Assembly (NCBI GenBank): GCA_933228675.1
Contig: OW121743.1
Span: 79,727,995-79,791,994 of the forward strand
Direction: 5' to 3'
Length of the DNA stretch: 64,000 nucleotides
From: Stomorhina lunata
Lineage: Eukaryota; Arthropoda; Insecta; Diptera; Rhiniidae
Both the position numbers and the translations under genes were made by a program. The stretch's first letter is position 1. The number at the start of each line of letters is the position of its first letter. The notes below the pieces were generated by a model. It did no database searches, was not told where the DNA came from, and saw only the letters and a list, made by a program, of their open reading frames with translations. Positions 57,719 to 64,000 of the stretch are shown piece by piece.

Positions 57719-60700
57719 TGACTTAATTCTGAATTAATTTCTTTGGCTTGTTCCATGGCCTCTGGATTGATAGTTTCATCGGAATATGCGGGTTCTGATT
57801 GCAAATGATCATTGTTGACATTAAAGACTTCATGAATTTGCTTGGCTACATCGACTTTAGTTTTACCTCCAGCCTCTTGGGTTGTAGCCACAACGGGATT
57901 AATATGGATGATGGGGGAATCTTTGTAGTATTGATAGTATTTACGTCTGTGGTAGATGGGCAAGGAAAGATCTTGACCGCTTTCTAAACCAGTATTGATT
58001 TCGTTTTTCATCTCTATAGCATCCACAATTTCGGTTTTAGTAACTTCTTCAGTTTCGGTTTTTAAACTGTTCACAGCCTGGGCAAATTGATTTTTGAGCA
58101 GATCTAGCGAATCAATAGCTAAACCACTGACAGTTGTAGTTTCAACAGGTTCTTCAGTTGTGCTATTCAGCTCCTCAGTAGTACCTAACTTGGAAGTTTT
58201 CGATTTAAAACGTTTAAAATTTCCATTACCCTGTTCCGTTTGGGTAACAGTTGTAGTGGTTATGGTTTTAACCGAACCTCCTACTGGACTTTTGCCTGCA
58301 AACGTTGTTTTAGTGGCACCTTCATTTTCGGAGATTTCTTCAGTAGTTGTTGTAGTTGTTTTTACTAAACCTGAAGGTCTTTTAACATTTAAGGAACTCT
58401 TTGTGGCAGAATTATCCTCTGTAGAATGTTCAGTGATGGTTTTAGTAATTGTTTTGGTTTTCAACGAATTTCCAGGTCTTCTTATAGCAAAGTTCTTCCT
58501 AGTGTTACTAACATTTTCAGAGGTTTCTATCTGAACTTGATTTTTTACTAGATCTAGCGAATCAATAGCTAAACCACTGACAGTTGTAGTTTCAACAACT
58601 TGTTCGGTGCTTGCTTCCGGTGAAGCTGTAGTTGTTTCTGTGGAAGATTCTGCTTCCAGAGTAGTACTGAGAACGGGTTCTTCAGTGGTGCTATTCAGTT
58701 CATCAGTAGCACCTGTCTCGGAAGTTTTGGACTTAAAACGTCTTAAGTTTCCATTGGCATGTTCCGTTTGGGTTACTGTTGTAGTGGTTATTGTTTTGGT
58801 GGAACCTACTGGTATTTTGCCTGCAAAAGTAGTTTTAGTGGCACCTTCATTTTCGGAAATATGTTCAGAGATTTCTTCAGTAGTTGTTGATTTTACTAAG
58901 CCTGAAGGTCTTTTCACATTTAAGGCAGAATTATCCTCTGCTGAATGTTCAGTGATGGTTTTTGTAATGGTTTTGGTTTTCAATGAACTTCCAGGTTTTC
59001 TAAAAGCAAAGTTCTTCCTAGTGTTAGTATCGTTTTCGGAGGTTTCTTCTGAAATTTCCTCAGTAGTTGTTGTGGTCTTAACGGATCCCTCGCTTTTAAC
59101 AGAGGCATCATTTGTAAAAATTTCTTTAGTTATAGTTTTGGTTTTTAAAGCACCTCCAGGTCTTTTGAAATTAAAAGTGCGTCTTGTCGTAGACTCAATT
59201 TCCTCTACAACTTCATTTATAACTGGAGCGGCAGTGGTTGTTTTGGAGTTAGCACCTGTGGGTCTCTTAAAAGCAAAATTACGTCTAGTAGTGGAAATAA
59301 CTGTGTCTTCTTTCTCCTCCTCTTCTTCGCGATGCTCTACTGTCTTCTTTTCTAAAATTGTAGCTGAAGTTGTTGTGGTTCTCAAAGGTCGGGTGGGTCT
59401 GGTTCTTCTAATGACCGTTTGTGGTGCCTCAGTTGTGGCAACAGGCCTTATTGGCCTGACAGGCAATTCTTCTTCGAATTCCTCGACATGTTCTTCTTCT
59501 TTGATTATATCGGGTTTGCGTATAATTTTCCTTCTTGATTTGGTTCCTGTGGTTTCACCTTCTACACGTCTGTTTGCTTTAGAGGCAAAATCTAAAGCCA
59601 ACAAAGATGATAAATCATTACTTTTGAATCTAACCGAGCCTCTCGAACGACTTAATGGTCTACGCGTTGTGGGTGTTGAAGTTTCTTCTTCAGTTTCATA
59701 TTCATATTCAGGAGCCTGATGAGTGATGGTTTTGGTCTTAGTTCTCTTGACGGTTTTTATTTTATTGTCAGCCGTAGTTATGGTTTCGTAGTAAATGGTA
59801 GTTATACGTTTGGAACCATCTTCCAAGATTTCAACTTCTTCAGTTTTATCGCGATTGTTGCGTCCACGTGTAGCCAGAGAGCCACGGCGACTAGAGAAGT
59901 TAGATGTGCGTGAACTTTCCTGACTCTGTGACGACAACGAGTTATGGGATTGGAATTTACCTCTCGACGATGAAGAAATATTATTGTTCAATGAGTTTTG
60001 GTCATCATCTGTTACTTCTTCCTCTTCAGTCGTTTTATGAGTATGAGACTTGGTCTCCTTGGCTTTTCCAGTTTGACTTCCGCTTGCTAGTTTATTACCG
60101 GTAGTATATTTGCGATTGAAAGTACTGTATGTATTTGTTTTTACAGTACCAGTAGCTTGGCTAGGACTTAAGCTAATTTTACTAGCCAATTTTGAAGAGT
60201 TCTCTTCTTCTTGATTAAGTAAAGTTTGACTTTCAGTGCCAATGGTAGTTTCTGAAGAGGCTTTAGATATATTCAAAGTACTAGATTGATCTTCAGTTGT
60301 TTTTGAATGTAAGGCAGAACCTGTTTCTGAAAGATTTACGGTAATAGTGGAGGATTCGTTTTTATTATGTTCAGAGTTATCAGCGGTGTTTACAGTTAAA
60401 GTCTCTGCTGCTTCTGAATTGTTCACTTGGTTACCTGTTAGAAGCGTAGATTCAGACCCAGAAACATTTTTAGCTCCTCCAATTGTTGTAGTTTGAATTC
60501 TCTTTCTGATAATGGTCCTCCTACGACCATTTACACTATCGGTAGAAGATTCTTGTTCATTATGTACAGAATTATCTAGTTGATTTCCGTTTACAGTTGA
60601 ATGTTTCAAACCTTCCACACTGGCCTCATGTTGACCATTTACGAGAGTGGATTCAGAACCTGAAGCAGTTTCACTTCCTCCAATATTTGTAGTTTGAATT

Positions 60701-63700
60701 CTCTTTCTGATAATGGTTCTTCTGCGTCCATTTAGACCATCGGTGGAAGATTCATGTTCATTGTGTATGGAATTATCTTCTTGATGTTCTGAATTTACAG
60801 TTGAATGTTTCAAACCTTCCACAATGGCCTCATGTTGACCATTAACGAGAGTGGATTCAGAACCAGAAACATTTTCACTTCCACCAGTTTTTGAAGTCTG
60901 TATTCTCTTTCTGATAATGGTTCTTCTGCGTCCATTAACGGTTTCTGTGCCCGAAGATGTTTGTTGGTGTGTAGTGGAGAGAGTCTTGTCACCTTCCTCA
61001 CCTTCGCTTTCGGTTTGTGAGGAAGTATGTGTGGAAGTGTGGGTTGAAGATTGTGTTCCAAAACGGCGCTTAGCGCCATTGCCAAATTTAATGTGAGACT
61101 CAGTTCCTTGTTTCTTAGCCAAATCTAAAGCCAATAACGAAGACAAATCTCCCTTCTCCGAGGGACGATATTCACCTCTAGTCAATGTTTGTGTTGAAGA
61201 AGATTCATCATTCAATGTTTCAGTATCACCTTTAAGAGCTGTACCACTAATCTTTAACTTAGTTGAACCAGCAGTTTCCGAATCGCTTTCAATACCACTT
61301 CCGGTTGTTTTGCTAGTGAATATTCTCTTTTTGGTTATTGTTGTTCTAGTTCCACCATTAACTTGTTCAGTATTAGTAGTGGTTTCTTCGGATACAGAGC
61401 CAGAGTTACGTGTTCTAGAATTTTCATTTTCTTCAGTTTCATCTGTAGTTTGAGTTCTTTCAACCGGGCGTCTTCTTTTGCCTACACCGAATTGTTGCTG
61501 GGTCTTACCGCCATGTTTCTTGGCCAAATCTAAAGCTAATAAAGAGGACAAATCTCCCTTTTCTTTAGGACGATATGAACCTCTTGGTAAGTTAGAACGT
61601 GTAGCTGTCTCCAAATCATCTCCAGATTCTTCATTTGTAATAGAACCAGTATCAAATTTAACTTCGGTTGTCTTTTCTTTGCTCACAACAGTTGTTGGTC
61701 TTCTTAGTACAGTGCGTCTACGGAAGGATGTTTGAGTTCGTGTATTACCATCATTTCCCTCGGAAACATCGGTTTCAATTGTCTCCTTAAGTTTAGTTTC
61801 TGTGGTTTTTGTTAAAGTGCTTTCAACAGTGGAAGGCTTTCGTACAATAGTACGTCTACGGAAGGATGATTGTGTTCCTTCGGTTCCTTCTGAAACTTGT
61901 TTGGAAGTAGTATCTTCACTTGCTTGTTTAGTTTCCCCAGTTTCTTCATTGGTGGAAGTTTGGCTAGTAACAGTTGTGGGCCTCTTCCTAAATGCTACAC
62001 GTCTACGTCCATTTTGGCTTGTTGATCCATTTTCCTCTTGCACTTCACTGGTTGTGGTCACTGTTTTCTTTTGAGTGTATTTTTCCTCCTGCTGTTCAGT
62101 TTCTTTTTTATTGTCTTCAGTTGTTTTACGATTTTTGAACAAAGATCTTCTGGTTGTGGGTTCTTGTGTAGTCGTTGTTTCAGGAGCTACGAATTCTGTG
62201 GAGCTTTCGATTGCAGCTTCTTCTGTTGTAGTGAATAATTCCTTTTCGGTAGTTGATGAGGGCTCCTCTGTAGTTGTTGTAGTAGTGGTTGTTGCCTTAG
62301 TGGTAGTGGTGGTGGGAGTTTCAGTTGTAGTAGTAGTAGTAGGAACTTCTGTAGTGGTTGTTATTTCCGCAGCTACAGTTGTGCTTTCTTCCTTCTCAAT
62401 TTCAGTTGTAAGATGTTCTTCGTGTTCTACACCATCGATTTTGGTCTTAATAAGACTCATAGTTTCCATAGCATTAATAGCATGATGTATATCTTCATTG
62501 TCGCTAGCATTCTCCAGCACCTGACCTCCTCTTGAGATAGTTAAGTAATTACGTTTTGAAGTTTCTGTATTTGCAATTTCTTCTGCATTCTTAACAAATC
62601 CAGACAATTCTTCCTCATTGAGATGTACACCTTGGTTATCGCGTACTATAGCTTTGTAAGGTATATTTTCGGTGGAACTGGAACTACCTCTAGTTCTGGA
62701 GATTGTTGTGTAAGATTTTTTGTCATTATCAGATTCGGATGACTCTTGGGTTTCACCAGTTTGGGAAACACGGCTTCTATTTAAGCTGGTGTAAGTTTTG
62801 GTTTTATCACTGGAAGTTTCATCATCTCCTTCGTATTTACCCTCACCTCGCGATATTTTGGTATACTGGAATGCTGTAGTCTTGGTGTGGGTTGTGTCAT
62901 CATCATTGTTGATATTGCCTTGGGCTCCCTGACCTCTATAATTGGAGGTATACTTGTAGTTGCTTGTAATGGAGCTTCCATCATTTGCTTCAGAATTTGT
63001 TTCTTCAGTTTCACTAGTTTTAGTCGTAGAACCACGATTTATTGTGGAATATTTAGATTCATAATGCCCATGATGTTCACCTGCTTCTGAGTCTGTTTGA
63101 GAAGCCTCACCATTTGTTTTTGTAGTAGAACCACTTGTTGTCTTAGTATATTTAAATCTTGATGTTTGATTGTCATCATCTTCATGAGTTTCGTTTTCAT
63201 CGTTGTTGATCTGAGATCCTCCAGCAGTTTTGGTTGTGGAACCACGAGTTATGGTTGAATATCTAGTTTTAACAGCGCCCCCTTGGGTATTATTACCCTC
63301 AAATGAGCCATGTTCAGATGCTTGGGAATTGGTCGAAGTCTCACTTTCAACCCCTGTTTGAGAACCTTGACCACGACTATTAATTGTGGTATATTTAATG
63401 GTAGTTTTAGTCCGACTATCATCGTTTTCGCGAGTCTCTTCATTAACATCGGTATTTTGGGATTCAGTAGCAGATCCACGAGTTATTGTCGAATACTTTG
63501 ATTTGGAGTTCGTTATTTCTTCATCTTCATCCCCGGTGTGAGAACCATGACCACGTGTTATCTTGGTATATTTGAAGGTAGTTTTCCTCTGACTATTCCC
63601 GTTTTCTTCATCATTATTTGTTTCGGATTCTCCAGTTGTCCTTGTAGAAGATCCCCGAGTTATGGTACTATATTTAGATTTAACGTTCGTGGTATCCTCT

Positions 63701-64000
63701 TCATCATTGCCTGTTTGTGAAGCTTGACTTTGGGATTCTGTAGCAGATCCACGAGATATGGTAGAATATTTTGATTTGGAGCTTGTGGTTTCTTCTTCGT
63801 CCCCAGAGTGAGAACCTTGACCACGTGTTATCTTGGTATATTTAAATGTACTTTTATTCTGACTATCTTCGTTTCCATCTTCGGCATTGTTTGTTTCAGA
63901 TTCACCAGTCTTTGTGGAAGATTCCCGAGTTATGGTGGTATATTTAAATTTATGGTTAGTGGTATCTTCTTCGTCATTGCCTGTTTGCGAAGCTTGACTT
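57688..64000 (-). CDS. Giant Thr/Ser/Glu-rich mucin-like protein, frame-0 part (5'-partial)
   Basis: The frame is open from the right window edge down to a TAG at 57690-57688, giving at least 2,103 codons. The true start lies outside the window; there is no in-frame ATG before 62607, where the only start-like codon is an internal TTG, so no initiation should be called there. The sequence shows low-complexity T/S/E/N-rich tracts broken by basic patches. Repeats in order are KYTKITRG/KYSTITRG units (64000 to about 62690), FRRRTIVRKP units, the motif SSLLALDLAKK (near 61540, 61140 and 59600), three NGRRRTIIRKRIQT modules (60440-60960) and two SGLVKTTTTEE blocks (58100-59100). Dense Thr/Ser resembles O-glycosylated mucins or apical extracellular matrix proteins, but that role is inference; no signal peptide, membrane segment or catalytic domain is visible. 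Near its end a frameshift signal leads into the next frame. I do not recognise a named orthologue. Confidence 0.85.
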   Translation of the reverse strand, partial: SQASQTGNDEEDTTNHKFKYTTITRESSTKTGESETNNAEDGNEDSQNKSTFKYTKITRGQGSHSGDEEETTSSKSKYSTISRGSATESQSQASQTGNDEEDTTNVKSKYSTITRGSSTRTTGESETNNDEENGNSQRKTTFKYTKITRGHGSHTGDEDEEITNSKSKYSTITRGSATESQNTDVNEETRENDDSRTKTTIKYTTINSRGQGSQTGVESETSTNSQASEHGSFEGNNTQGGAVKTRYSTITRGSTTKTAGGSQINNDENETHEDDDNQTSRFKYTKTTSGSTTKTNGEASQTDSEAGEHHGHYESKYSTINRGSTTKTSETEETNSEANDGSSITSNYKYTSNYRGQGAQGNINNDDDTTHTKTTAFQYTKISRGEGKYEGDDETSSDKTKTYTSLNRSRVSQTGETQESSESDNDKKSYTTISRTRGSSSSTENIPYKAIVRDNQGVHLNEEELSGFVKNAEEIANTETSKRNYLTISRGGQVLENASDNEDIHHAINAMETMSLIKTKIDGVEHEEHLTTEIEKEESTTVAAEITTTTEVPTTTTTTETPTTTTTKATTTTTTTTEEPSSTTEKELFTTTEEAAIESSTEFVAPETTTTQEPTTRRSLFKNRKTTEDNKKETEQQEEKYTQKKTVTTTSEVQEENGSTSQNGRRRVAFRKRPTTVTSQTSTNEETGETKQASEDTTSKQVSEGTEGTQSSFRRRTIVRKPSTVESTLTKTTETKLKETIETDVSEGNDGNTRTQTSFRRRTVLRRPTTVVSKEKTTEVKFDTGSITNEESGDDLETATRSNLPRGSYRPKEKGDLSSLLALDLAKKHGGKTQQQFGVGKRRRPVERTQTTDETEENENSRTRNSGSVSEETTTNTEQVNGGTRTTITKKRIFTSKTTGSGIESDSETAGSTKLKISGTALKGDTETLNDESSSTQTLTRGEYRPSEKGDLSSLLALDLAKKQGTESHIKFGNGAKRRFGTQSSTHTSTHTSSQTESEGEEGDKTLSTTHQQTSSGTETVNGRRRTIIRKRIQTSKTGGSENVSGSESTLVNGQHEAIVEGLKHSTVNSEHQEDNSIHNEHESSTDGLNGRRRTIIRKRIQTTNIGGSETASGSESTLVNGQHEASVEGLKHSTVNGNQLDNSVHNEQESSTDSVNGRRRTIIRKRIQTTTIGGAKNVSGSESTLLTGNQVNNSEAAETLTVNTADNSEHNKNESSTITVNLSETGSALHSKTTEDQSSTLNISKASSETTIGTESQTLLNQEEENSSKLASKISLSPSQATGTVKTNTYSTFNRKYTTGNKLASGSQTGKAKETKSHTHKTTEEEEVTDDDQNSLNNNISSSSRGKFQSHNSLSSQSQESSRTSNFSSRRGSLATRGRNNRDKTEEVEILEDGSKRITTIYYETITTADNKIKTVKRTKTKTITHQAPEYEYETEEETSTPTTRRPLSRSRGSVRFKSNDLSSLLALDFASKANRRVEGETTGTKSRRKIIRKPDIIKEEEHVEEFEEELPVRPIRPVATTEAPQTVIRRTRPTRPLRTTTTSATILEKKTVEHREEEEEKEDTVISTTRRNFAFKRPTGANSKTTTAAPVINEVVEEIESTTRRTFNFKRPGGALKTKTITKEIFTNDASVKSEGSVKTTTTTEEISEETSENDTNTRKNFAFRKPGSSLKTKTITKTITEHSAEDNSALNVKRPSGLVKSTTTEEISEHISENEGATKTTFAGKIPVGSTKTITTTTVTQTEHANGNLRRFKSKTSETGATDELNSTTEEPVLSTTLEAESSTETTTASPEASTEQVVETTTVSGLAIDSLDLVKNQVQIETSENVSNTRKNFAIRRPGNSLKTKTITKTITEHSTEDNSATKSSLNVKRPSGLVKTTTTTTEEISENEGATKTTFAGKSPVGGSVKTITTTTVTQTEQGNGNFKRFKSKTSKLGTTEELNSTTEEPVETTTVSGLAIDSLDLLKNQFAQAVNSLKTETEEVTKTEIVDAIEMKNEINTGLESGQDLSLPIYHRRKYYQYYKDSPIIHINPVVATTQEAGGKTKVDVAKQIHEVFNVNNDHLQSEPAYSDETINPEAMEQAKEINSELSHFLLKTPGSN
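60440..60960 (-). repeat. Three-copy coding repeat NGRRRTIIRKRIQT
   Basis: Three modules of about 60 residues share NGRRRTIIRKRIQT, then SGSESTLVNGQHEA and VEGLKHSTVN. The nucleotide copies are also closely similar, for example the run encoding RRTIIRKRIQ at about 60490-60540, 60700-60740 and 60900-60940, which points to recent expansion. The third copy diverges after the TL. Confidence 0.75.
62690..64000 (-). repeat. Protein-coding tandem repeats: KYTKITRG / KYSTITRG modules
   Basis: Reading the minus strand in frame 0, a module with a core of K-Y-(S/T)-(T/K)-I-(T/S)-R-G followed by an S/T/G/E/D/N-rich linker recurs roughly every 30 to 45 residues. Alternating linkers carry GSHSGDE or SATESQ. 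The array continues past the window edge. Confidence 0.8.

Noticed and set aside
57688..57726. A GT (AAGTCATT, 57722) to AG (57689-57688) intron of about 35 bases restoring the frame
   Set aside because: Shorter than usual fly introns (about 50 bases and up), weak donor and no branch site. Left only for RNA reads to exclude.
62605..62607. Start codon of the upstream ORF at 62607
   Set aside because: It is an internal TTG (Leu); the same frame is open and full of repeats to the window edge.

Overview
This window comes from a very AT-rich animal genome, most likely a higher fly (Diptera). The signs are mariner-type and Jockey-type relics, non-autonomous repeats ending in TATACCC...GGGTATA signatures, GACA/GGACA tracts of the kind common in fly repeats, and minus-strand GTGAGT and pyrimidine-CAG splice signals. 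I cannot name the species from sequence alone.

One gene dominates and runs on the minus strand. From the right edge (64000) to about 45524 there is one giant, apparently intronless coding block of about 18.5 kb. It encodes a Thr/Ser/Glu-rich, mucin-like repetitive protein studded with basic Arg/Lys patches. Its 5' end lies outside the window. The block consists of two long open frames that overlap by about 46 bases at 57688-57733. The second frame is -1 relative to the first. Inside the overlap is a textbook -1 ribosomal frameshift cassette: the in-frame heptamer T_TTT_TTA, a 7-base spacer, and a 9-bp stem (CCCCCGGGT with ACCTGGGGG) whose loop holds the frame-0 TAG. This is the most interesting feature here. 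Frame-0 termination would give a protein of over 2,100 residues; frameshifting would give one of over 6,100.

The long frame reaches a TGA at 45512. Three codons before it is a phase-0 GTTAGT donor. About 35 kb downstream on the same strand is a compositionally similar 535-bp exon (10034-10568) with a phase-0 acceptor and a GTGAGT donor. I infer that it is the next exon, so 10569-45523 would be a roughly 35-kb intron and the gene would continue past the left edge.

The inferred introns are filled with repeats. From left to right: a non-autonomous element with terminal GGTGGGTATA motifs (614-2488); a possible Helentron/HINE-like element with tandem units and a terminal hairpin (3955-5540); a 21-bp satellite built on ACTATATAGT (7960-9870); degenerate A/T arrays (11800-14250 and 17850-20250); a mariner C-terminal relic (about 14900-15300); an element with repeated AAAAGGGCCAATGTC motifs (15514-16186); a 495-bp foldback with 184-base arms (20261-20755); five copies of one MITE family; a Jockey-like LINE tail followed by an internally deleted mariner (25840-27065); a roughly 9.8-kb 31-bp dyad satellite with a 200-N assembly gap (28511-38345); and a 29-bp TTTTCTATAGAAAA array (39540-41460). 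I saw no tRNA, rRNA or other intact protein gene.
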